NCBI RefSeq assembly: GCF_003071345.1
Contig: NZ_QCYK01000002.1
Location: forward strand, 2,170,001 to 2,234,000
Direction: 5' to 3'
Source of the DNA: Chitinophaga parva
GTDB lineage: Bacteria; Bacteroidota; Bacteroidia; Chitinophagales; Chitinophagaceae
Length of the DNA stretch: 64,000 nt
The notes under the pieces are model-generated. The model ran no database searches. It worked only from the letters and a program-made list of their open reading frames with translations, and was not told where the DNA came from. Below, in pieces: positions 25,910-34,701 of the stretch. Each line of letters begins with the position of its first letter. Position 1 is the stretch's first letter. The translations under genes and the position numbers were made by a program.

Positions 25910-27292
25910 TTATTGAACGGGACCTATGAATGCTGTACGGATGCGGTCTATTCTTTCATTTCCATTGTAAAGGCCCAGCGTTACAATGGTCTTTTGCTGG
26001 CGGATAGCCTTTGCCGGCAGGACGATGAAGAAGGTGCCGGCGCCCTGGCTTTCCCCTTTTATCATTACCAGGGGATTGCCCACTACCTGTACCCGCCCGC
26101 CAGCCGGGCTTTCCAGCCGGATGGTGAGGGGCACGTCCTTCGTGGTTTTATTTACCCCGCGCAGGTTATACAGGTTGGTAATGCTATCCTTGCCCCGCTC
26201 CTGGAACAGTAAGCCCGGTGTGCGTACAATGCTGATATCCACCGCCTGCCTGCTTGCCAGCAGGAATGCATCCAGGCAGAGGATGAGCACACAAAGTACC
26301 GTGTAGGCTTTCATGCGCGTGGTATAGCGCAGGGGCTTGTTCTCCGCGATGCCAATTTCAGATGCATAGCTGATCAGCTTCTTTGGCTTGCCTATCTTTT
26401 CCATCACGTGGTCACAGGCGTCTATGCAGGCAGTGCAGCCCACGCATTCCATCTGGACCCCGTTCCGTATATCTATACCTGTAGGACATACTTTTACGCA
26501 CTGCAGGCAATCAATGCAATCTCCCAGTCCGTCACTACTGACCTTGGAGGGCTTGTGGCGGGGCTCTCCCCGTTTGTAATTGTAAGCCACGATCATGCTG
26601 TTCTTGTCCAGCATTACGCCCTGCAGGCGGCCATACGGGCACACCACGGTGCATACCTGCTCCCGGAAGAATGCATATACGCCATAAAATACGCCGCTGA
26701 ACAGCAGGATGGCCAGGAAGCCACCGATGTGGTCAAAGAAGCGGCCGCTGATGATCTCCCACAGCGCCGGCATGCCAATGATATAAGCCAGGAAAATATT
26801 GGCAATGAAGAAAGATAACAGGAAGAACGCTATATGTTTGGTGCCCAGGATGCGGATCTTGCGGGCGTTCCAGGGCTGGTTGTGCAGCGTGCGTTGTTCA
26901 TTGGCATTGCCCACTATCCAGTATTCCAGACGGCGGAAGAGCATTTCCATGAAGATGGTCTGCGGGCAGATCCATCCACAGAACAGGCGCCCGAAAGCTG
27001 CCGTGAAGAGGATCACGAACAGGATGAACGTGATCATCAACAGCCCCAGGACAAAAAAGTCCTGGGGCCAGAAGATCTTGCCAAACAGTATGAACCGCCC
27101 GGCGGGTATATTGAGCATGAGAAATGGCTGTCCGTGCACCTGCACAAAAGGCAGGGCAATGAAAAGCAGGAAGAACGCATAACTCAGCGCTTTCCGGTAA
27201 TTATAAAAACGTCCTTTTGGCTGCTGCGCAAAGATCCATTTGCGTTTCCCGGTGTCATCCAGCGTAGCCAGCTGGTCTCTGAAACTGTCCAT
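25910..27292 (-). CDS. ccoG: CcoG/FixG cbb3 oxidase accessory ferredoxin membrane protein
   Basis: The 460-aa protein has five or so membrane helices and a polyferredoxin module. It shows FGRLFCGWICPQTIFMEMLF, the basic-cysteine EQVCTVVCPYGRLQG, and two 4Fe-4S sets: CIDCLQCVKVCPTGIDIRNG and CVGCTACIDACDHVM. CcoG is a Cu(II) reductase that helps deliver copper to the cbb3 active site. The C-terminal 110 residues are an Ig-like FixG domain (TTKDVPLTIRLESPAGG). It starts 3 bp after ccoP on the minus strand, and the length is typical. Confidence 0.95.
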   Translation of the reverse strand: MDSFRDQLATLDDTGKRKWIFAQQPKGRFYNYRKALSYAFFLLFIALPFVQVHGQPFLMLNIPAGRFILFGKIFWPQDFFVLGLLMITFILFVILFTAAFGRLFCGWICPQTIFMEMLFRRLEYWIVGNANEQRTLHNQPWNARKIRILGTKHIAFFLLSFFIANIFLAYIIGMPALWEIISGRFFDHIGGFLAILLFSGVFYGVYAFFREQVCTVVCPYGRLQGVMLDKNSMIVAYNYKRGEPRHKPSKVSSDGLGDCIDCLQCVKVCPTGIDIRNGVQMECVGCTACIDACDHVMEKIGKPKKLISYASEIGIAENKPLRYTTRMKAYTVLCVLILCLDAFLLASRQAVDISIVRTPGLLFQERGKDSITNLYNLRGVNKTTKDVPLTIRLESPAGGRVQVVGNPLVMIKGESQGAGTFFIVLPAKAIRQQKTIVTLGLYNGNERIDRIRTAFIGPVQ

Positions 27293-27295
27293 ACA

Positions 27296-28333
27296 CTAAT
27301 CGTTTGTCAGTACGCCCTGCGGTTCCTTTGGCGCTGCGGGTTTGGTGCCATGCAGCGATTTTACATAGCTTGCCAGCTGTGCAATCTGTTGTGGTGAATA
27401 GTCGTCTTTCCAGCTCTTCATGCCTTTATCCGGCCAGCCATATTTGATGGTCTTGAACACGGACTGGATATCGCCGCCATGCAGCCAGTAACTGTCTGTA
27501 AGGTTAGGGCCTACACCGCCACCGCCGTCTGCCCCATGGCAGGCAAAGCAGGTGCTGGTGAAGATCTTTTTGCCGGCGTCGAGGCTGGGTGCATCGGTGA
27601 GCAGCTTCACGGTGTTTTCATCCACCTGGTTGGCCGCTTTGGCGAGGTAGGCAGCTTTAGCTTCCTCCGCGGCGGCTACGGCTTCCTTGTATTCATCTAT
27701 GCTCAGCGGGGCGGTGTGGCTTACGTGGTAGCGCCACAGGTATACCATGGCAAATACGATGCAGCAATAAAAGCCCCAGAGCCACCAGCCCGGCAGGCGG
27801 TTGTCCAGCTCGCGGATGCCGTCGTAGTCATGCCCGGTATCGATGGAAGCCTCTTCCTGCAGGGGTTTGAGGCTGTTCACCTTAAGCCACAGCCGCTTCC
27901 ATTTAGGTGCCTCGGCCACGGTGGCCACCACCGCTGCTTTTTCCACCCGCAACAGGCTTTGCAGCAGGAAAAGAATGGTAAGGATTATTGTTATTTCAAA
28001 TGCAATAACCCCAACGAGGCTATAGTAAATTAAAGGGCTGAGGCCTGAGATCGTGTGCACCACCGCGGTGGCTGCATCCTGCGCATCGGCCGCCCTGGAA
28101 GGCAGGGCAGCCATCAGCAGCAGGATGAGCATGGGGGTAACGGGGGAAGCCTTAGATTCTTTTTGTGTTTGTGCTTTATCTTTTTCCCGGTATACTTCAG
28201 CGGCGCCGTTCAGCACATAGGCCAGCAACACGATGATGAGGCCCAGGGCAATGATCACTGCGGTAAGTACGATGCCCAGTGGATTGTGCAGGGCATCTGC
28301 TGAAAGCAAGGGTAGTAGTAAGACGGGTGACAT
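27296..28333 (-). CDS. ccoP: CcoP, cbb3 oxidase cytochrome c subunit with one heme c site
   Basis: The 345-aa protein has membrane helices near residues 10-40, 65-80, 98-125 and 184-205. The segment YDGIRELDNRLPGWWLWGFY is the diagnostic CcoP N-terminal domain motif. A C-terminal cytochrome c domain follows with a single heme-binding CFACHG (about residue 266) and a later Met region (DKGMKSW). Proteobacterial CcoP has two heme c groups; one is found here, as is common in Bacteroidota. Extra N-terminal helices not found in classic CcoP precede the motif. CcoP passes electrons to CcoO. It sits 2 bp after the small ccoQ gene. Confidence 0.93.
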   Translation of the reverse strand: MSPVLLLPLLSADALHNPLGIVLTAVIIALGLIIVLLAYVLNGAAEVYREKDKAQTQKESKASPVTPMLILLLMAALPSRAADAQDAATAVVHTISGLSPLIYYSLVGVIAFEITIILTILFLLQSLLRVEKAAVVATVAEAPKWKRLWLKVNSLKPLQEEASIDTGHDYDGIRELDNRLPGWWLWGFYCCIVFAMVYLWRYHVSHTAPLSIDEYKEAVAAAEEAKAAYLAKAANQVDENTVKLLTDAPSLDAGKKIFTSTCFACHGADGGGGVGPNLTDSYWLHGGDIQSVFKTIKYGWPDKGMKSWKDDYSPQQIAQLASYVKSLHGTKPAAPKEPQGVLTND

Positions 28334-28335
28334 GC

Positions 28336-28500
28336 TTATTGATTATCGAGCGGTAAGGAATTGATCCTGGTGATGAGCTTACGGTCTGCCGTGAAAGCCC
28401 AAACTGCCATGACGATGAAAATGGTAAAGAAGATAACAAAGGCGCTGATGGCAAAGATGTCTACGCCCATGATCTTTTCCAGGTAGTGAATGAATTTCAT
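28336..28500 (-). CDS. ccoQ: CcoQ-like small cbb3 oxidase subunit, 54 aa
   Basis: A 54-codon frame fills the gap between ccoNO and ccoP exactly. The product MKFIHYLEKIMGVDIFAISA continues into one strongly hydrophobic helix (FVIFFTIFIVMAVWAF) and a charged tail (TADRKLITRI). Size, single span and place between the CcoO part and CcoP are those of CcoQ/FixQ, which stabilises the complex. The stop codon is 2 bp from the ccoP ATG. Confidence 0.85.
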   Translation of the reverse strand: MKFIHYLEKIMGVDIFAISAFVIFFTIFIVMAVWAFTADRKLITRINSLPLDNQ

Positions 28501-28502
28501 GA

Positions 28503-30680
28503 TCAGGGTTTAGTGGTTTTAATGTCGGTACCCAGCCTTTGCAGGTAGGCGATCACCGCCAGTATTTCTGCATTGGGAAAAGTAGTGATCTTGTCTTTTG
28601 CCAGGCGCCCGCGGATGGCAGCGGCTTGCTTGCGCAGGTCTGCATTGGCCATGGCATCATACCCGGCGGGATAAGGCACACCCAGCGTTTGCATGGCGCG
28701 TATACGGGCCCCGGTAGATGCGGTGTCGATATCATTGGTCAGCAACCAGGGATAGTTGGGCATAATAGAGCCGGGGCTCATAATGCGCGGGTCCATCATG
28801 TGGTTGTAGTGCCAGCTGTCCGGGTACTTACCACCTTCCCTGGCCAGGTCTGGCCCGGTGCGCTTGCTGCCCCACTGGAAGGGGTGGTCATATACAAACT
28901 CGCCGGCTTTGCTGTATTCGCCATAGCGGGCCACTTCATCGCGGAAGGGGCGTATCATCTGGGAGTGGCAGTTGTAGCAGCCTTCCCGCACATAGATATC
29001 GCGTCCCTGCAGCTCCAGTGGTGTGTAAGGCTTTACAGCGGCAATAGTGGGAATATTGCTCTTTATCAGGAAGGTGGGCACCATTTCCAGTGCGCCGCCT
29101 ATAGCTACTGCAATGAGGCTGAAAACCAGCATCTGTACTGGTTTGCGCTCTATCCAGCGGTGCCAGTGCTCCTTGCTGTGGGAAGCTATAACACGGGGCA
29201 GGGGGTAGGCGGAAGTATCTTCATTGCGCACCAGGTTTCCTGCTTTTACAGTTTTGTATAAGTTGTACACCATCAGGAGCACACCGCTGAGATACAGGGC
29301 GCCACCTATGCTACGGGTTACGTAAAGCGGCAGGATGTGCTGCACGGTTTCAAGGAACTGGTAGCGCAGCTGGCCTTCTTCTGTAAAGGACTTCCACATC
29401 ATGCTCTGTGTAAAGCCGGCCCAGTACAGCGGTATCGCGTACAGTACAATGCCGATGGTGCCCATCCAGAAGTGCGTGCCGGCCAGCTTCTTGGAGAAAA
29501 GAGTGGTGTTATACAGTCTTGGAATGATCCAGTACAGTACACCAAAGGTGAGGAAGCCGTTCCAGCCCAGGGCACCAATGTGCACGTGTGCAATGGTCCA
29601 GTCAGTGAAGTGGGAAATGGCGTTCACATTTTTCAAACTCAGCATGGGGCCTTCAAAAGTGGCCATACCGTAGCACGTTACCGCTACCACCATGAATTTG
29701 AGGATGGGATCTTCCCGCACCTTGTCCCATGCACCGCGCAGGGTGAACAGGCCATTGAGCATACCGCCCCAGCTGGGTGCAATAAGCATTACACTGAACA
29801 CTACGCCCAGGCTCTGTGCCCAATCCGGCAAGGCCGTGTAGAGCAGGTGGTGCGGGCCCGCCCAGATATAAATGAAGATGAGTGACCAGAAGTGAACAAT
29901 GGACAGCCGGTAGCTGTATACCGGGCGGCCGGCGGCTTTGGGCAGGAAGTAGTACATGAGGCCCAGGTAGGGCGTGGTAAGGAAGAAGGCCACGGCATTG
30001 TGCCCATACCACCATTGCACCAGCGCATCCTGTACGCCTGCATACCAGCTGTAGCTTTTCAGCCAGCTGAATGGCAGCTCAAAAGAGTTTACGATATGCA
30101 ACATGGCCACGGTAACCCAGGTAGCAATGTAAAACCAGATGGCAACATACAAATGGCTTTCCCTTCTTTTTAGAATGGTACCAAAGATGTTGATGCCAAA
30201 AAGCACCCATACTATGGTAATGGCTATATCAATAGGCCATTCCAGTTCTGCATATTCTTTACCGGTGGTATAGCCCGCCAGCAGCGTGATGGCGCCCACT
30301 ACGATGATGCTTTGCCATCCCCAGAAGTGGATGCGGCTCAGCTTGTCGTTGAACATGCGGGCCTTGCAAAGTCTTTGCAGGGAATAATATACGCCCATGA
30401 AAATACCGTTGCCCACAAAGGCAAATATCACAGCATTGGTATGCACGGGGCGTACACGCCCGAAGGTAGTGGCGGCCATATTCAGGTTGGCAGCGGGGAA
30501 GTACAACTCCACGGCCGCCAGCAGGCCGGCCAGCATGCCTATTACGCTCCAGAATATGGTGGCAAAGGCAAAGAGCTGCACAATCTTATTATCGTACGAG
30601 AAGTGCTCCAGCTGCCCTTCCCGGGGCGCTGGTTGCGGATGGCCGGGAACGGATCCGGCATTAGGTACATGCTCAATCAT
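28503..30680 (-). CDS. ccoNO: CcoN-CcoO fusion, cbb3 cytochrome c oxidase subunits I and II
   Basis: The ATG at 30680 gives 725 residues; a TTG two codons upstream is less likely. Residues 30-500 are the heme-copper oxidase subunit with about twelve membrane helices. Heme and copper ligands are visible in RPVHTNAVIFAFVGNG, VQWWYGHNAVAFFLT, WAGPHHLLYTALPDW and FTDWTIAHVHIGALGWNGF. Residues 515-725 are the CcoO cytochrome c part, with one hydrophobic anchor, heme motif CYNCHSQMIRPFRDE, and the axial Met probably in MSPGSIMPNYPWL. The subunits are separate in proteobacteria, and the fusion is typical of Bacteroidota. The enzyme reduces O2 with high affinity and pumps protons. It overlaps the ccoS stop by 8 bp. 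Confidence 0.96.
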   Translation of the reverse strand: MIEHVPNAGSVPGHPQPAPREGQLEHFSYDNKIVQLFAFATIFWSVIGMLAGLLAAVELYFPAANLNMAATTFGRVRPVHTNAVIFAFVGNGIFMGVYYSLQRLCKARMFNDKLSRIHFWGWQSIIVVGAITLLAGYTTGKEYAELEWPIDIAITIVWVLFGINIFGTILKRRESHLYVAIWFYIATWVTVAMLHIVNSFELPFSWLKSYSWYAGVQDALVQWWYGHNAVAFFLTTPYLGLMYYFLPKAAGRPVYSYRLSIVHFWSLIFIYIWAGPHHLLYTALPDWAQSLGVVFSVMLIAPSWGGMLNGLFTLRGAWDKVREDPILKFMVVAVTCYGMATFEGPMLSLKNVNAISHFTDWTIAHVHIGALGWNGFLTFGVLYWIIPRLYNTTLFSKKLAGTHFWMGTIGIVLYAIPLYWAGFTQSMMWKSFTEEGQLRYQFLETVQHILPLYVTRSIGGALYLSGVLLMVYNLYKTVKAGNLVRNEDTSAYPLPRVIASHSKEHWHRWIERKPVQMLVFSLIAVAIGGALEMVPTFLIKSNIPTIAAVKPYTPLELQGRDIYVREGCYNCHSQMIRPFRDEVARYGEYSKAGEFVYDHPFQWGSKRTGPDLAREGGKYPDSWHYNHMMDPRIMSPGSIMPNYPWLLTNDIDTASTGARIRAMQTLGVPYPAGYDAMANADLRKQAAAIRGRLAKDKITTFPNAEILAVIAYLQRLGTDIKTTKP

Positions 30681-30846
30681 GGTCAAGGATATTGTCTGTT
30701 GATGTTGGTTTCTGATCGAAGAGGATCCTTACTGGTGGGCTGTCTGCATCGTCATATTGTCCAGACTTTACGCTCCACAGGAAACCTGCCAGGAATAAAG
30801 TTGCCACGCTGATGGAGGCTAGAAGTAAAAGAATGATCACGCTCAT
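30673..30846 (-). CDS. ccoS: CcoS, small cbb3 oxidase maturation protein, 57 aa
   Basis: The 57-aa frame starts MSVIILLLLASISVATLFLA with one membrane helix, followed by the highly diagnostic CcoS motif SGQYDDADSPPVRILFDQ. CcoS/FixS is needed for insertion of heme b and copper into CcoN. Its ATG overlaps the ccoI stop codon by 4 bp (ATGA), and its own end overlaps the ccoNO start by 8 bp, so it is translationally coupled on both sides. Confidence 0.92.
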   Translation of the reverse strand: MSVIILLLLASISVATLFLAGFLWSVKSGQYDDADSPPVRILFDQKPTSTDNILDHD

Positions 30847-33293
30847 AAAGAACCGGATTGATGCTGTAAAATTACCTGCGCACCCCGTGGATCGGAATGA
30901 GCAAGCTTATTGGTGGGAATGACTTTCGTCAGTGTAAGCTTTGCCAGTAAATTGCTGCAACCTGCGGTAATGGCGATGATGCTGATGCTGCTGGCAGGCA
31001 TGAGGATAGCCGCTATCATGGGTGACAACTGTGCCGTGCAGGCAAAGTAAAGCCCCACTATATTGTACAGGATAGAGATGATAAAAGCAGCCAGTATGAT
31101 GTAACGGTTTGCCTTGCAGAGCCGCAGCAGCTGTGGCAGCACCGGCAGGGCCGCCGCCGCAATGATCGCATCGCTGGCGGGCGTAAAGTTGTGGTGCCCG
31201 TCGCTTACGGAAATACCGGTACTGGCCTGTTTCAGGGCGCCGGCGTCATTGAGGCCATCGCCGATCATGATCACCTTGTGGCCTTGCTGTTGCAGGCCTT
31301 CCACGAAGTAAAGTTTGTCTTCCGGCGACTGGCGGAAACGTATCGTGGTGCCGGTGCCCAGCAATTGCTGCAGGGGCCAGGATTCCGCGTTATTGTCACC
31401 GCTGATCACTGCCAGGCGGAAATGTTTTTTCAGCTGTAGAATGCATTTATCAATATGATCACGGTATTGATTACGGATCACGAAGCGCCCTTTGAAATGC
31501 CCGCCTATGGATACGTATACGGCGGTGGCATTGTCTGCAGGCGCAACATCAGGGAGGATGAAAGCGTGTGAGCCCAGTGCTACCTGTTCCGCTCCATCGC
31601 CCATCACCGTGCCTTTGCCTGCTAGCTCGTGGAAGCCGGTCACCCGCACACGGGCAGCGGTGTCCAGGGCGCTGAGCAGGGCTTTACTGAGCGGGTGGGT
31701 GCTTTGGGCGGCCAGGGTGGCCAGCTGGATCTCCTGGGTGCGGGTCAGGGGCTGTCCTTCGTAATACACCTGCTGGCGCTGTGCATCCGTGAGGGTGCCG
31801 GTTTTATCAAACACGATGTAGTCGGCCTGTGAGAGATTCTCGATCACCTGGGCATTGCGCAGGTAGAACTGGTGACGGCCCAGCAACCGGAGAATGTTAC
31901 CGTTGGTGAAAGTATTGCTCAATAACAATGCGCAGGGGCACGCTACGATCAGCACGGCTGTAAACACGCTCCAGGCCTGCCAGTACAAGCCGGCAATGAT
32001 GGCAATGGTAAACACACCGTAAGTAAAATAGCGGCTGATGAGGTGCACAAAAGACTTGCGCGGGGCGGTTGTTCCCTGCATGGAAGACCGGTTCCACAGG
32101 CTGGTAAGATAACTCTGGGCCACTTCTTTTACCACCAGTATCTCCATGACACCGCCACTCTGTTTGCCGCCGGCATATACCATTTCACCGGTTTCCTTCA
32201 TCACGGGTATACTTTCCCCGGTTACAAAACTGTAGTCGATCATGGCCTGGCCGGAAACGATGATGCCGTCGGCCGGTATCAGTTCACCATGGTGAATGCG
32301 CAGGGTATCATTCACCTGCACGGAAGGCAGTGTCACCATTTCTTCGGTCCTGCCTCTCAGCCTTGTTACCGCAATGGGGAAATATGCGGTGTAGTCCCGT
32401 TCAAAGTTGAACTGCTGGTAGGTTTTATCCTGCAGCACACGCCCCACCAGCATGAGGAACACGATGCCGCTCATGGAATCAAAATAGCCTCCACCTGTTT
32501 GTGTGAATACTTCATAAAGGCTTCTGAAAAAGGTAACGGCAATGGCCACTACGATCGGGGCATCAATGTGCAGGAAGCGGTGGCGCAGGCTTTTCCAGGC
32601 GGTGATATAAAATTCGGAAGCGCTGTAAAACACTACCGGCAGGCTTAGGATTACATTCATCCACCAGAACAGGTGGCGCAACCGGAGGTCGGCGGAGGTG
32701 ATGCCCAGGTATTCCGGGAAACTGAATAACATGATGTTGGCGAAGCAAAAGCCCGCTACGCCCAGCTTGTAGAGCTTTGAGCGGTCAACTGCCGGTGCGG
32801 GTTTTCCATCCAGTTGTTGCAGGCTGATGGCCGGCTCGTAACCAATGCGGCTGAGCAACTCCGCTACCTGGCGCAAACTGATATCGCGCTGGCGGAAGAT
32901 GATACTGGCTTCCTTGCGGGCAAAGTTCACCCGGCAGTTGAGAATGCCGGGATGCAGCTGCTGCAGGTGCTCCAGCAGCCAGAGACAGCTGCTGCAGTGG
33001 ATTTGCGGCAGGTACAACGTAATGTGCGTTTCTGCTGCATCCTGGAATTGCAGCAGGTGCCGTGCAATGTCTGCCTGGTCCAGGAATGCAAATTTATCTT
33101 TGCGGCTCCCTTCTTTGCGGGAGCTGCCGGGCGCCGTGGTAAAGGCATAGTAGGCCTCCATGCCATGCGCGTGCAATAAGTTGTATACTGTTTTGCAACC
33201 CTCGCAGCAAAAGGTATGACCCTCCGCCAGGATGGGATGGCGGCCGCAATCATCGCCGCAATGAAAACAGGTGCTTTGGGTAAGGACCGCCAT
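30843..33293 (-). CDS. ccoI: CcoI/FixI-type copper-transporting P1B ATPase
   Basis: The ATG at 33293 gives 816 residues. The N-terminus holds a cysteine-rich metal-binding region (STCFHCGDDC, then FCCEGCKTVYNLL) and a heavy-metal-associated domain with CSSCLWLLEHL. P-type ATPase signatures follow: the actuator TGES motif (VTGESIPVM), the membrane metal site CPC (ACPCALLLSNTF), the phosphorylated Asp D496 in DKTGTLTD and the hinge GDGLNDAGALKQA. CcoI supplies copper for the cbb3 active site. The stop overlaps ccoS by 4 bp, and the start is 5 bp after the hemerythrin-like gene, so all belong to one operon. Confidence 0.95.
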   Translation of the reverse strand: MAVLTQSTCFHCGDDCGRHPILAEGHTFCCEGCKTVYNLLHAHGMEAYYAFTTAPGSSRKEGSRKDKFAFLDQADIARHLLQFQDAAETHITLYLPQIHCSSCLWLLEHLQQLHPGILNCRVNFARKEASIIFRQRDISLRQVAELLSRIGYEPAISLQQLDGKPAPAVDRSKLYKLGVAGFCFANIMLFSFPEYLGITSADLRLRHLFWWMNVILSLPVVFYSASEFYITAWKSLRHRFLHIDAPIVVAIAVTFFRSLYEVFTQTGGGYFDSMSGIVFLMLVGRVLQDKTYQQFNFERDYTAYFPIAVTRLRGRTEEMVTLPSVQVNDTLRIHHGELIPADGIIVSGQAMIDYSFVTGESIPVMKETGEMVYAGGKQSGGVMEILVVKEVAQSYLTSLWNRSSMQGTTAPRKSFVHLISRYFTYGVFTIAIIAGLYWQAWSVFTAVLIVACPCALLLSNTFTNGNILRLLGRHQFYLRNAQVIENLSQADYIVFDKTGTLTDAQRQQVYYEGQPLTRTQEIQLATLAAQSTHPLSKALLSALDTAARVRVTGFHELAGKGTVMGDGAEQVALGSHAFILPDVAPADNATAVYVSIGGHFKGRFVIRNQYRDHIDKCILQLKKHFRLAVISGDNNAESWPLQQLLGTGTTIRFRQSPEDKLYFVEGLQQQGHKVIMIGDGLNDAGALKQASTGISVSDGHHNFTPASDAIIAAAALPVLPQLLRLCKANRYIILAAFIISILYNIVGLYFACTAQLSPMIAAILMPASSISIIAITAGCSNLLAKLTLTKVIPTNKLAHSDPRGAQVILQHQSGSL

Positions 33294-33298
33294 AGTGC

Positions 33299-33835
33299 TT
33301 ATTTTAAGGCTGTGATACAATACATGGACTGCAGCCAGGGGAAGAGCAATGTTTGCTCTATGTACATCCACTGCCGCATATCTGTTTCCAGTGCCATGAA
33401 ATGATCACGGCATGCTTTCAATGATACATTGCTGATGTACAGCATATCGTCTATGAGCAGCAGGCGCTTGATGCGGTTGAACAGCGAGAGGATCTGCAGG
33501 TGTTGTTCCGTAATGGTGGTGATCACGCTATACTTGGTGCAGCGGGGCGCATTGCAGGCGTCGCTGCCGGAAAAATGCTTGCGGATGCAGGGGAACAGGA
33601 TGCCGGATTCTTTGAGGAATAAGTGTTTCAGCTCATCCTGCATTTTGATGAAGAGCACATGGGCCAGTTCTACATTGGTATCAGGAAGGGAAAGGATATA
33701 AGTGTTGTGCAATACATGTTCCTGCAGGAAGTTACAAGCCTGGGTAATGCTGGAATGGTATCGGTTGGCGATCAGCGTACAAAGTTCCTCCGTAGAGTAC
33801 TCCTGCAGGGCCTCATCGGCCGGCGTCATTTGCAT
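33299..33835 (-). CDS. Hemerythrin-like di-iron protein related to RIC/YtfE
   Basis: The 178-aa cytoplasmic protein is all-helical. Candidate di-iron ligands fall in the hemerythrin/RIC order: H27 in RYHSSIT, His and Glu in DELKHLFLKESG, His in TEQHLQIL, and His with Glu in CRDHFMALE and MYIEQTLLFPW. RIC proteins (YtfE, ScdA) repair iron-sulfur clusters after nitric-oxide or oxidative damage. The usual ScdA N-terminal Cys domain (DUF542) is missing, as in a hemerythrin-only form. Two cysteines (CNAPRC) replace part of the middle loop. It is the first gene of the cco operon, 5 bp before ccoI, and an FNR-like box lies upstream, so a role in low oxygen or NO response is likely. Confidence 0.75.
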   Translation of the reverse strand: MQMTPADEALQEYSTEELCTLIANRYHSSITQACNFLQEHVLHNTYILSLPDTNVELAHVLFIKMQDELKHLFLKESGILFPCIRKHFSGSDACNAPRCTKYSVITTITEQHLQILSLFNRIKRLLLIDDMLYISNVSLKACRDHFMALETDMRQWMYIEQTLLFPWLQSMYCITALK

Positions 33836-33850
33836 AATGGAAAATTTTAT

Positions 33851-33858
33851 GCAAAATA
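33851..33858 (-). promoter_or_regulatory. Probable -7 box of the hemerythrin-cco operon
   Basis: The minus strand reads CTATTTTG shortly before the ATG at 33835 (8-bp window 33852-33859, near TAnnTTTG). The leader would be short, about 12 bp. Confidence 0.4.
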
Positions 33859-33903
33859 GCTTGGGAGCGGTGCGTGGAAAATGGAAGGAGTTAGCAGGTC
33901 AGG

Positions 33904-33915
33904 TGACTTTTATCA
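33904..33915 (-). promoter_or_regulatory. FNR/CRP-type box upstream of the hemerythrin-cco operon
   Basis: The minus strand reads TGAT-AAAA-GTCA, one mismatch from the FNR core TGAT-N4-ATCA. Its centre is about 62 bp before the inferred transcription start, the class I activator position. The FNR-type gene is the next gene upstream. Confidence 0.55.
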
Positions 33916-33934
33916 TGCCGGGCGGTGATGTTGG

Positions 33935-34645
33935 TCAGTCCTGCAGGTTGGCGGTCTTTACCAGTCCCTGCATATCCAGGAAACTGATCTTCTTGCCGTC
34001 GAGGTCTATGAGCCCATCCTTCCTGAATTCAGAAAGCAGGCGGATGGTAGATTCCGTGGCCGTGCCTACCAGGTTGGCTATCTCCTCGCGGGAAAGGCGC
34101 ACATTCAGTGTAATGCCATCCTGCTCATAGCCATAGGTTTCTTTAATGAAGAGCAGGGTCTCCGCAAGCCGCTCCCGGACTGGTTTTTGGGCCAGGTGGG
34201 TGATCTTGAGTTCCGCCCGCTGCAGGTCTGTGCTGAGCAGTTTCATCACTTCAAAAGACAGGGTGGCGTCGTTCTTCAATGCGGTTACAAACAGCTCCTT
34301 GGGGATGAAACACACCTGGGTGTCTTCCAGCACTACGGCAGATGCATTGTAACGGCCACCACTCAGCAAGGCGCGGTAGCCCAGCAGGTCTCCACCCCGC
34401 AGCAGGCGGGTGATATGTTCCTTGCCATCATCACCCTGGCGCGAGAGTTTGATCTTGCCGCTGTTAATGCAGTAAATACCAAAGGGATAAGCGCCTTCAT
34501 TAAAGATCACCTGGCCTTTTTTGTAATGGCTGCTTACTTTCTGCGCATTGAATTGTTGCAGGTGCTCGGTGCTGGACCGGCAAAGGAGGGAGGTAAACCG
34601 TTGTTCACAGTGCTGGCAGTCAGATACAACGCAGTAAGTCTTCAT
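33935..34645 (-). CDS. Crp/Fnr family regulator with N-terminal cysteine set (FNR-type)
   Basis: The 236-aa protein starts with cysteines at residues 5, 10, 13 and 22 (CVVSDCQHCE and then LLC), as in FNR proteins that hold an oxygen-labile 4Fe-4S cluster. A cyclic-nucleotide-binding-like beta roll follows (about 35-125: FNEGAYPFGIYCINSGKIKL), then a dimer helix and a C-terminal winged helix with VRLSREEIANLVGTATESTIRLL, whose E..S..R recognition pattern fits the FNR core TGAT-N4-ATCA. It lies between the cco operon and divergent hemN, both of which carry FNR-like boxes, so oxygen-dependent control of cbb3 oxidase and anaerobic heme synthesis is inferred. A shared box in front of its own gene suggests autoregulation. 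Confidence 0.88.
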   Translation of the reverse strand: MKTYCVVSDCQHCEQRFTSLLCRSSTEHLQQFNAQKVSSHYKKGQVIFNEGAYPFGIYCINSGKIKLSRQGDDGKEHITRLLRGGDLLGYRALLSGGRYNASAVVLEDTQVCFIPKELFVTALKNDATLSFEVMKLLSTDLQRAELKITHLAQKPVRERLAETLLFIKETYGYEQDGITLNVRLSREEIANLVGTATESTIRLLSEFRKDGLIDLDGKKISFLDMQGLVKTANLQD

Positions 34646-34684
34646 GTTCAGGCAAGTTAGGTATGGCGCTTAATATTGGCAGCA

Positions 34685-34692
34685 CAAAGTTG
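34685..34692 (-). promoter_or_regulatory. Probable -7 box (CAACTTTG) of the fnr-like gene
   Basis: The minus strand has CAACTTTG, one mismatch to TAnnTTTG, 39 bp before the ATG at 34645. The start would lie near 34680, about 41 bp from the centre of the FNR box at 34715-34728. Confidence 0.4.
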
Positions 34693-34701
34693 ACAGGTTA
34701 T

